From Chitinilyticum litopenaei DSM 21440 (GTDB lineage Bacteria; Pseudomonadota; Gammaproteobacteria; Burkholderiales; Chitinibacteraceae), in NCBI RefSeq assembly GCF_000428145.1, contig NZ_ATZJ01000005.1, positions 62,001-126,000 of the forward strand: 64,000 nt of DNA, in the 5' to 3' direction. A model generated the notes under the pieces. It was not told where the DNA came from, did no database searches, and saw only the letters and a list, made by a program, of their open reading frames with translations. Shown in pieces: positions 26,143-33,207 of the stretch. Both the position numbers and the translations under genes were made by a program. Positions within the stretch are counted from its first letter, which is position 1. Each line of letters starts with the position of its first letter.

Positions 26143-27314
26143 CGCTGGCGAGCCTCACCCAGCTGCATGCGCCGCTGCGTCTGCGCCAGGATCTGCGGGC
26201 GGCGGCGCAATACCACAAACAGCTTGTCGACATCATGGACAGGCACGAAACAGCGGGTCATCTTGCTGTCCAGCAGCTCAAAGTAGCGCTCGACCACATC
26301 GAACTTGCGATCCAGATCGCCATCATCACCGGCGGTACCGGCGCCGGGACCGAACACATTATGGCTCTCGAAGAGCACATGGCCCCCCTCCAGCGTCAGC
26401 TGCCACAGCTTGGCGACGAAATCCTCGAAATCCATGGCCAGATTGCCATCAATCGTGCAGTGATTGGCAAAGGACAGAACGACATGGTAGCGCTGACGCG
26501 GGCGCCACAGGGCAAAGTCGGCCACCTCGAAGTGAACATTGCGCTGACCCAGCGCCTCACCAGCGACACGACCGATCTCCACCAGATAGGGGTTGTACTC
26601 GATCGCATCGACCTGCTGTACGTAGCGCGCCATTTCCAGCGCCATGAAGCCATTGTTGCAGCCGATCTCCAGCACGCTCATGTCCGGCCTGAGCCAGGGC
26701 AGGAAGCCATAGGCCTCCAGTCTTTCCTGGGTCGGCTTCGCACCAGCGATGCCCAGCCGTTCATAGCCCTGGTAGGCATAACCGGCCACATAAGGACGCC
26801 CCCACTGCTGCGCCTGCATGTCGAGCAGGCCAAAGAGGCGCAGCTGCAGGGGCACCAGCTCCGGTGCAACCAGATGCGTCACCACCAGATCGCGCCAAAC
26901 ATAATAACGGGCTAGGTTCTGGCAATGTTCGCCGGCCGCCAGATCCATCCCCCCCAACTCATCCAGCAGAACGTTAAGCAGGCTGCCGGCTCTGGCACTA
27001 TCCCCCTGGTCGATCACCCATTTCATGCCTGCGGCTTCGGTATCCGCATGACGGGCGGGACTCCAGGCCCGCTCGGCAAAATGCCGCACCATCGGCACCA
27101 GCTCCGGATACTGCCTGCAAGGCAGCGGCCACAGCAGCGGCAACAGGGCCGGCTCCAGCACCGCATGCGCAACAAGCTCGGGCCATATCCGGTCAGCCTC
27201 TTCCTGACTGATGGTCGCCAGACGCTGCACGGCAGCACATTCCAGTGCGTCGTTGGAGCGCGGGTAGCGGGCCATGATTGCCCGTACGCGGGCAATGGGA
27301 AAATGCAGGGCCAT
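26109..27314 (-). CDS. SAM-dependent methyltransferase of the phosphoramidate cluster
   Basis: 401 residues. The SAM site is VLEIGCNNGFMALEMARY near residue 218, with acidic loop AIEYNPY and a later HVLFESHNVFG. An N-terminal helical domain of about 200 residues is not recognised. In C. jejuni, methyltransferase genes beside Cj1416-1418 are linked to O-methylation of phosphoramidate; the same role is inferred here but the protein is longer than those. Last gene of the minus-strand operon, 18 bases after the cytidylyltransferase gene. Confidence 0.8.
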   Translation of the reverse strand: MALHFPIARVRAIMARYPRSNDALECAAVQRLATISQEEADRIWPELVAHAVLEPALLPLLWPLPCRQYPELVPMVRHFAERAWSPARHADTEAAGMKWVIDQGDSARAGSLLNVLLDELGGMDLAAGEHCQNLARYYVWRDLVVTHLVAPELVPLQLRLFGLLDMQAQQWGRPYVAGYAYQGYERLGIAGAKPTQERLEAYGFLPWLRPDMSVLEIGCNNGFMALEMARYVQQVDAIEYNPYLVEIGRVAGEALGQRNVHFEVADFALWRPRQRYHVVLSFANHCTIDGNLAMDFEDFVAKLWQLTLEGGHVLFESHNVFGPGAGTAGDDGDLDRKFDVVERYFELLDSKMTRCFVPVHDVDKLFVVLRRRPQILAQTQRRMQLGEARQRYEFAGSPFSA

Positions 27315-27332
27315 GACAACTCCTTCGGGGAT

Positions 27333-28067
27333 TCAGAGTGCTGAAGCGGGAATCAGCGTGTGGTAGAGCGCCAGATCACCCGGCTCGTCGACTTCGCCCC
27401 AGGGGCCGATGACGGCCACGGTGCCGATGCGGATGCCGGCTGCCAGCAGCCGGCGCAGGAGGCTGGTCATGTCCAGCCTGTCGACGTCCGCGTCGCTCAA
27501 GCCGGCCAGCAGCGCCTTCACCGCGGCCCAGCCCTGCGGGGTGAACTTGAGCAGGCCCATGTACTGGCCTTCGATCTCATCGACACTTGCGCAACGCTCG
27601 CCAATGGTCAGCAGCGCGCCATCCGCAGTGCGGCGGAAGCTCTCGGCATCGGCAAGCGGGTCGGCAAAGCGGCGTGACCACAATTGCAGCCAGGCCGGGT
27701 CGTAGCTGATCGCCAGCGGCGAGGCATCACCCGCCAGCGCGCGCACCGTGGTGGCTGTGTAAACGATGTCGCTGTAGCTGACGATGCAGTCGTCCGAGGA
27801 CAGCCATGCATCCGCCGCCAGCAGCGTGCGCACCATATTGCTTTCGCTCCAGCGCGGGTTTTCAAAATAATGCACCGGCTCGGCAAAGGATTCGGCCAAG
27901 TAGCCGCGCACGATCGCGACGTCCTGCACGCCAGCGCCGCGCAGCGCGGCCAGTTGCCAGTCGAGCAGGCGGCGGCCATGCAGGATGTTGAAGCATTTCG
28001 GCTGCGCCTCGGTCAGCTCGCGCATGCGGCTGCCGCGGCCGGCGGCCAGAATGATGGCTCGGGTCAT
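27333..28067 (-). CDS. nucleotidyltransferase, probable CTP:phosphoglutamine cytidylyltransferase (Cj1416-like)
   Basis: 244 residues with the nucleotidyltransferase signature AIILAAGRGSRMRELTEAQPKCF and the metal region SYSDIVY. Similar to LicC-type cytidylyltransferases. In C. jejuni Cj1416 couples CTP with L-glutamine phosphate to CDP-L-glutamine; the neighbouring Cj1417 and Cj1418 homologues make this the best reading. The ATG overlaps the stop of the phosphatase gene (ATGA). Phosphocholine as a substrate is the main alternative, but no choline kinase or uptake gene is present. Confidence 0.84.
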   Translation of the reverse strand: MTRAIILAAGRGSRMRELTEAQPKCFNILHGRRLLDWQLAALRGAGVQDVAIVRGYLAESFAEPVHYFENPRWSESNMVRTLLAADAWLSSDDCIVSYSDIVYTATTVRALAGDASPLAISYDPAWLQLWSRRFADPLADAESFRRTADGALLTIGERCASVDEIEGQYMGLLKFTPQGWAAVKALLAGLSDADVDRLDMTSLLRRLLAAGIRIGTVAVIGPWGEVDEPGDLALYHTLIPASAL

Positions 28068-28843
28068 GGGTACTCCAGGGAAAACGGATCAATATGGGGC
28101 GCGGTCGCGATGAAGTGCGGATTGCGCAACGATGGGGTGTTGTAGCGCAGCGGAACCAGTCCGGGCAGGGCCAGCATCGCACAGCCGCTGGCCAGCAGCA
28201 GCGCTTCGCCGGCCGCGGTATCCCACTCGCTGGTCAGGCCAAAGCGCGGGTAGACGTCGAGATCACCTGCGGCGAGCCGGCCGAATTTCAGCGCGGAGCC
28301 GACGCTGCGCCGCTCCCGCCAGCCATTCATTTCGACAAAACGGGCGCTCAGTTCGCTGTCGTGATGGCGGCTGGCCGCGCAGACATGGCCGGTGCGCACG
28401 CGCGGCAGGGCAAGATCGCGGCGCCCACTCCCCACCTCAAGCCAGGCCTCGCCACCGACCCGGCCCGCATACAATTCGTCGAGCGCCGGCGCGTACAGCA
28501 CGCCGGCGACGGGCCGGCCGTCCTCGACCAGCGCGATATTGATCGTGAACTCGTCGTTGCGATCAAGGAAGTCACGCGTGCCGTCGAGCGGGTCAACCAG
28601 CCAGAAGCGGCGCCAGTCGCGCCGCTCTTCGTAGGGAACGACGGCCTCTTCGGAGAGCAGCGGCCAGTCCGACTGCGCCAGCGCGGCGGCGATGACGGCA
28701 TGCGCGGCCAGATCGGCAGCGGTCAGCGGCGTGTCATCCGTCTTGTGCTGCACGCGCCAGCACTGCGGATCGCCGTAGATCTCCAGGATGGCGCGGCCCG
28801 CCTCGCGCGCCAGCCCGCTCATTTCCTGCAGCAGCTCAGCCAA
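28064..28843 (-). CDS. CysQ-like 3'(2'),5'-bisphosphate nucleotidase
   Basis: 259 residues, inositol monophosphatase superfamily. Metal site residues are in LLSEEAV, WLVDPLDGTRDFLDRN and SEWDTAAGEALL. CysQ normally removes the 3'-phosphate of pAp. In a pathway whose donor is a 3'-phosphorylated CDP-amidate, transfer would release a 3'-phosphorylated cytidine nucleotide, and recycling of that product is a plausible job. TTG at 28843 is preferred (GGAG seven bases upstream, overlapping the previous gene); ATG at 28822 is the alternative. The gene lies inside the coupled operon. Confidence 0.85.
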   Translation of the reverse strand: MAELLQEMSGLAREAGRAILEIYGDPQCWRVQHKTDDTPLTAADLAAHAVIAAALAQSDWPLLSEEAVVPYEERRDWRRFWLVDPLDGTRDFLDRNDEFTINIALVEDGRPVAGVLYAPALDELYAGRVGGEAWLEVGSGRRDLALPRVRTGHVCAASRHHDSELSARFVEMNGWRERRSVGSALKFGRLAAGDLDVYPRFGLTSEWDTAAGEALLLASGCAMLALPGLVPLRYNTPSLRNPHFIATAPHIDPFSLEYP

Positions 28844-29432
28844 GCGCGCGCTCCAGCACGACACGATCCAGCGCCGCGAATGGCAACTCACGCTCGGGAT
28901 GCCACATGATGCCGGTCAGCGGCAGACTGCGGTGACGCACCATTTCGATCACGCCGTCGTCGGCGCGGGCGAGCACGTCAAAGCCCTCCGGAGCAGCAAG
29001 CAAACCCCACTCGTGGTAGCTGTTGACCTCATGCCGGCAGCCATCAATCTGCAGCACATGCCGCGTGGCGACATGGCCGGCCACGCGCTGCAATTGCCCG
29101 CCCAGCTCGGCCACCATGAACTGCATGCCCCGGCAGATGGCGAACACCGGAATGCCTGTGGACATGGCCCGGGCCAGCAGGCGTCGCTCGGCGGCGTCGC
29201 GCTCCGGCGCATCACCGCCCAGCACGGCCAGATCATTGCCACCACTGAGCACGACTGCATGCGGCACACAGAAACCCCATAGCGTATCGATCAGCAACTC
29301 ATTATTAGGAACGGGTACAGCCAGATACCCTGCCTCAGCAAGCCAGGCAACCAGACGCTGGTCGAGTGCATCACGCCGCTCGCCCAGTTCGGAATGGCAA
29401 TCGACCCGCTGGCTGAGCAGAACAATCTTCAT
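28836..29432 (-). CDS. class I glutamine amidotransferase-like hydrolase, probable gamma-glutamyl-CDP-amidate hydrolase (Cj1417-like)
   Basis: 198 residues, C26-like. Nucleophile Cys in VFAICRGMQF, His-Glu in GIMWHPERE, and an oxyanion region LSGGNDLAVLGG. In C. jejuni Cj1417 hydrolyses CDP-L-glutamine to glutamate and cytidine diphosphoramidate. The size, the GGNDL motif and the neighbours fit. The ATG overlaps the stop of the glutamine kinase homologue (ATGA). By sequence alone it could be a gamma-glutamyl-GABA-type hydrolase. Confidence 0.86.
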   Translation of the reverse strand: MKIVLLSQRVDCHSELGERRDALDQRLVAWLAEAGYLAVPVPNNELLIDTLWGFCVPHAVVLSGGNDLAVLGGDAPERDAAERRLLARAMSTGIPVFAICRGMQFMVAELGGQLQRVAGHVATRHVLQIDGCRHEVNSYHEWGLLAAPEGFDVLARADDGVIEMVRHRSLPLTGIMWHPERELPFAALDRVVLERALG

Positions 29433-31750
29433 CGCAGCATCTCGACGCGGCGGTTCGCGCAATCCAGGCGCAGCAGCTCGGCCGCCGCCCATTTGCGATA
29501 CAGCACCTCGCCCGCGCCAATCACCGCAGGCAGACCGAGCTCGTTGGCGCGAATCGCCATATGCGAGTTGGTGCCGCCATAGGCCGTAATGAAGCCGGCA
29601 ATCTCGTGCGAAAAGATCCAGTCAAAACCGGGATCGGCGCTCGGTATGGCGACAATGGCGCCGCGCAGCCGCTCGCGATCCTGATAGGACACCACCAGCC
29701 CGGTCACCTGGCGGTGCGTGATGAAATTGGGCTCGGTCTGCGGCATGTGAAAGGCCAGCGCGTCATCGGCGCGGGTGATCAGTGGTGGCAGCACGATTTC
29801 GCAGCACTCGGCATAGCGGCGCTTGCCCTCGGCAATGCTGGCGGCGATCAGTTCGGCGGGGTCGGCACTCGCCGCATGCAGCTCCTTGATCACCTGGATG
29901 TTCGCATAGGCCATGTCGTCGGCCGAAAAACCGAGGCTGTGGCCGTATTCGCGGAACAGCGACAGCGCGTCGGACAGATTGCGCGTGAAAACAAACTTGG
30001 CGTACTCGCGCAGCTCGATCCCCGCCTGCAGGAAATCGAAGAGCCCGACCACGTCGTGCGCCAGCCCGTGCTCGGCGAGCAGCTGGCTGATCGCGCGCAT
30101 CTGCGCCAGCGACAGCGCAAAGCGGCCGTGCTCCTGCCTGGGAGCGGCGGCCGGCTTGCTCCAGTCGAAGTACAGATCCGGCGCCTCGTCGTAGCGCGGC
30201 GACAGGATGTCGTAGGTACCCGGACGCAGGTGGCCGTAGCGCGCCAGGAAGGTCGTGCGATCGAGCTGGGCCAGATCGCGTGTCATCTGCCCGCTGACGG
30301 TATTGAGGCCATTGAGGAAGGCGTCGTAATCGGCGTGGTCGAGCACGCCGACGCCAACCAGCGAGCGCAGCAACTGCACGGCAATGAAGCCGGCGCGCGC
30401 CAGCCCGGCAAAGGGCAGCGTGCCGTAGCGGCGGCAGTCTTCCAGCAGCCAGTAGATGCGCGTCACCGGGTCGGTGTCGGCGCTCAGTATCGTTTCGCGG
30501 CGCTTCACCAGCACGTCGAGCTTGTCGCGGTCGGTGCGCCACAGGCCCGTTTCGTTGTCGACGATGCGGTTGGTCAGCGCGCGCAGGCTGTCGGCCAGCC
30601 GCTCGCACTCGGCCGCGGTGAAACCGGCTTCTTCGAGTTTTTTCAGCCTTTGCGGCAAATCGAGCGTGTAGCAGGAAAAAACAATCTCGAACTCGACCTT
30701 GTCGTGCAGGTTCGGCGCGGCCAGCAGGCGGTCGATGTAGTAATTGACCAGCTTGTCGGCCAGCGCCCCTTCGATGTCGCGCGGAATGAAGGAATTGAAG
30801 CTCACGCGCACGTCGATGTAGGGCAGGCCATGGAAATGCAGCATCAGCGGAAAGCTGCGCAGATTGCGGTAGCCGTAGTTGTTGCGCTGGTAGGCCCAGA
30901 TCATGTCGGTGACCAGCTCGCGGTACAGCGACAGCGCCAGGGGCTTCGGGCGTATGCCGATGATTTCGGCGGGGTTCCAGTCCGGCATCACGCCGAACAC
31001 CGTGCGCTCGCCGCACAGGAAGGGTTGCGGCCGCAGTCCCTGCGCGATGCGCTCGCGGATCAGGCCGACACGCCGCCAGTGCGCATCGGCGTCGACGGCA
31101 GCGGCCGTCACGATCAGCGGGCGCACCTGCAGCAGATAGAGCACATCATCGGCGCCCAGCGCGAATTCGATATCGATGGCCGCCCGGCCAAACAGGGCCT
31201 GCAGCTCACCCAGCAGCGCAGCGACACGATCAAGCGGCGCCGGCAGCGTCATGGCCTGGTGGTGCGCGTAGAAGGTGCGCAGCTCGTTCGAGCGTCCGGA
31301 CGTGACACTGTCGGTCGCGCCCGAGCTGTCGTCGTAATTGATCACGAAGTACGGCGCGTTCGACGTCGGATCGACGCCGAAGCCGACGCCAGCGCAGCGC
31401 ACGCCTTCCAGCATGGGCTGGACAAAGACTTCGTCGGCATCCGCCGCGGCGGCTCCGCCCATCGACGCAATCACCGCCTCGATGGCGTCGGCCAAGGCCG
31501 CAGGCGCAACATGCAGACGGGAATCAAAGAGGCCGGCGGCCGAGGCATGCTCGGCATCCTCGCGGCGGCTGCTGCTGCGTACGGCCATCAGCGGCCAGGC
31601 GCGCGCCAGCAGCGTCGTCAGCAGTGCGGCCGGACGGCTGCGCCAGTCGGCGACCGTGAAGGATTCCTGCGGCAAGACACTTGCCGATTGCAGGCGGCCT
31701 TGCAGCAAGGCCAGCGTGCCCGCCTTGCTGCCAAATTCGAGAACTCTCAC
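29429..31750 (-). CDS. PEP-synthase-like kinase, probable L-glutamine kinase (Cj1418-like)
   Basis: 773 residues. The N-terminal part is an ATP-grasp domain of the PPDK_N type (MAVRSSSRREDAEHASAAGLFDS reduced to its core, later DIEFALGADDVLYLLQVRPL). The C-terminal part is the swivelling PEP-utilisers domain with the phosphorylated His in GGTNSHMAIRANELGLPAVIG. The PEP/pyruvate-binding barrel of true PEP synthase is absent, as in Cj1418, which phosphorylates the amide nitrogen of L-glutamine. GTG at 31750 (GGAGAG upstream) gives MRVLEFGSKAGTL; a GTG at 31786 is the longer alternative. First gene of the minus-strand operon. Confidence 0.87.
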   Translation of the reverse strand: MRVLEFGSKAGTLALLQGRLQSASVLPQESFTVADWRSRPAALLTTLLARAWPLMAVRSSSRREDAEHASAAGLFDSRLHVAPAALADAIEAVIASMGGAAAADADEVFVQPMLEGVRCAGVGFGVDPTSNAPYFVINYDDSSGATDSVTSGRSNELRTFYAHHQAMTLPAPLDRVAALLGELQALFGRAAIDIEFALGADDVLYLLQVRPLIVTAAAVDADAHWRRVGLIRERIAQGLRPQPFLCGERTVFGVMPDWNPAEIIGIRPKPLALSLYRELVTDMIWAYQRNNYGYRNLRSFPLMLHFHGLPYIDVRVSFNSFIPRDIEGALADKLVNYYIDRLLAAPNLHDKVEFEIVFSCYTLDLPQRLKKLEEAGFTAAECERLADSLRALTNRIVDNETGLWRTDRDKLDVLVKRRETILSADTDPVTRIYWLLEDCRRYGTLPFAGLARAGFIAVQLLRSLVGVGVLDHADYDAFLNGLNTVSGQMTRDLAQLDRTTFLARYGHLRPGTYDILSPRYDEAPDLYFDWSKPAAAPRQEHGRFALSLAQMRAISQLLAEHGLAHDVVGLFDFLQAGIELREYAKFVFTRNLSDALSLFREYGHSLGFSADDMAYANIQVIKELHAASADPAELIAASIAEGKRRYAECCEIVLPPLITRADDALAFHMPQTEPNFITHRQVTGLVVSYQDRERLRGAIVAIPSADPGFDWIFSHEIAGFITAYGGTNSHMAIRANELGLPAVIGAGEVLYRKWAAAELLRLDCANRRVEMLR

Positions 31751-31923
31751 CGTGCGGGCCTCTCCGTGCAGGCATGTGTGGATCACAGGCCGCCGCCGGC
31801 GCCAGGACGCAAGCAGGGCCGAAAGCCAGCAGCGGCGCGGCTTTCATCGTCAAAAAGGGTATTGCAAAAGCAGGACAGGAGCAAGGCTGGCGCCGCTTCG
31901 GCGCTGCCGTCGCCACACCCGCC

Positions 31924-31953
31924 AAAAAACCGAGGGCGACCCGATGGCCGCCC
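31924..31953 (-). terminator. rho-independent terminator of galU
   Basis: On the minus strand GGGCGGCC (31953-31946), loop ATC, GGGTCGCCC (31942-31934), then TCGG and six T (31929-31924). It lies about 40 bases after the galU stop and before the phosphoramidate operon. Confidence 0.82.
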
Positions 31954-31994
31954 CCCCTGTCCTGCACCATCGACCGCGGCTGGCCGCAGCCCGC

Positions 31995-32861
31995 TCAGCG
32001 CGGGCAGGTGGCCTTCAGGTATGCGGCAAACTCCTCGCCGACTTCCGGATGCTTGCAGCCCAGCTCGACGGTTGCCTTCAGGTAGCCGAGCTTGGAGCCG
32101 CAGTCATAGCGCACGCCCTGCAGCTGGTGCGCGAGGATGTGCTGTTCCTGCATCAGCGCGAAAATGCCGTCGGTGAGCTGGATCTCGCCGCCCTTGCCCG
32201 GCTGCACGTGCTGCAGATGGTGGAAGATGCGCGGCGTGAGGATGTAGCGGCCGACCACGGCCAGATTGGACGGCGCCTCCTCGGGCTTGGGCTTTTCGAC
32301 GATGTTGTTGATGCGCAGCCGCCCGGCCGGCGCGTCCTGCACCTCGACGATGCCGTAGGAGCCGGTTTCTTCCTTCGCCACCTGCTCGACGCCGAGCACC
32401 GAGCAATGCGTGTCGTTGAAGACATCGACCATGTATTTCATTTCCGGGCCGTCGATCAGGTCGTCGGCCAGGATCACCGCGAAGGGCTCGTCGCCGACCA
32501 CGGGCTTGGCGCACAGCACGGCGTGGCCCAGGCCCAGCGCTTCGGGCTGACGGATGTAGATGCAGGTCACCGATTTCGGGATGATGCCGCGCAGAATCTC
32601 CAGCAGCTTGTCCTTGCCCTTGGCTTCCAGCTCGTTTTCCAGCTCGTAGGCCTTGTCGAAGTGGTCCTCGATGCTGCGCTTGTTGCGCCCGGTGATGAAG
32701 ACCATCTCGGTGATGCCGGCCGCCAGCGCTTCCTCGACGGCGTACTGGATCAGCGGCTTGTCGACCACCGGCATCATTTCCTTGGGGCTGGCCTTGGTGG
32801 CGGGCAGGAAACGCGTGCCCATGCCGGCAACGGGGAATACGGCCTTGCGAACCTTTTGCAT
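31995..32861 (-). CDS. galU: UTP--glucose-1-phosphate uridylyltransferase
   Basis: 288 residues from ATG 32861, which has GAGGA seven bases upstream. Makes UDP-glucose for envelope glycans. Signature: AVFPVAGMGTRFLPATKASPKEMMPVVDKP, later EALGLGHAVLCAKP and GGEIQLTDG. The reading frame upstream of the ATG stays open for another 67 codons and encodes a helix-turn-helix domain (see 32862-33062), so a fused 355-residue product is possible. The setting next to the glycan genes fits a supply role. Confidence 0.95.
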   Translation of the reverse strand: MQKVRKAVFPVAGMGTRFLPATKASPKEMMPVVDKPLIQYAVEEALAAGITEMVFITGRNKRSIEDHFDKAYELENELEAKGKDKLLEILRGIIPKSVTCIYIRQPEALGLGHAVLCAKPVVGDEPFAVILADDLIDGPEMKYMVDVFNDTHCSVLGVEQVAKEETGSYGIVEVQDAPAGRLRINNIVEKPKPEEAPSNLAVVGRYILTPRIFHHLQHVQPGKGGEIQLTDGIFALMQEQHILAHQLQGVRYDCGSKLGYLKATVELGCKHPEVGEEFAAYLKATCPR

Positions 32862-33062
32862 GCTGCTGTCCTCAACATTCGAGCGGGGGAGATGGGAAGA
32901 ATTGCTAAGCAAACCCAGCCTGAGCGCCGCACCCAGCACCTGGTCGGCCTGGCGCTGCGGCAGCTCGTCGGGCCACTGCGACACGGCGGAACGCCCCAGA
33001 CCCAGCGCCTCGGCGAGGCGGGTCTGGTTGCCGAACAGTTGCAGGGCTTCGGATTTGCGCAT
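32862..33062 (-). CDS. Cro/YdaS-like HTH domain, open in frame into galU
   Basis: 67 codons without a stop before galU. The sequence RKSEALQLFGNQTRLAEALGLGRSAVSQWPDELPQRQADQV is the conserved form of small Cro/DicC-type regulators, in which the HTH recognises short palindromes. The last 15 residues before the galU ATG (LSNSSHLPRSNVED) look like linker. It may be made alone by a downstream event, as a HTH-GalU fusion, or be a regulator whose stop has been lost. Three operator-like dyads lie directly upstream, typical for self-repression. Confidence 0.7.
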
Positions 33063-33070
33063 GCGCGGAT

Positions 33071-33135
33071 GTTCAACCCGTTAAACAGCAAAGTCAACAG
33101 GGTGAACCGGGTTTTTGATGTTCAATTAAATGAAC
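33071..33135. promoter_or_regulatory. three operator-like dyads upstream of the HTH-galU frame
   Basis: GTTCAACCCGTTAAAC (33071-33086), GTCAACAGGGTGAAC (33093-33107) and GTTCAATTAAATGAAC (33120-33135) share GTT(C)A...TGAAC half-sites. Centres are about 21 and 27 bases apart, two to three helical turns. The arrangement recalls lambda-type triple operators and lies right before a Cro-like gene. Confidence 0.65.
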
Positions 33136-33207
33136 AAACCCCGGAAAAAAATCCGACACGCCATATACCATTACACCCATCGAGCCACAACCATTCATGG
33201 AAGAGGA

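Noticed and set aside
24288..28843. Sulfate activation (APS kinase plus CysQ) as the meaning of the kinase and phosphatase genes
   Set aside because: No ATP sulfurylase, PAPS reductase or sulfotransferase is near, while homologues of the three other phosphoramidate enzymes are directly adjacent and coupled.
29429..31750. True phosphoenolpyruvate synthase
   Set aside because: The protein lacks the C-terminal PEP/pyruvate barrel; it ends right after the phospho-histidine domain, as glutamine kinase does.
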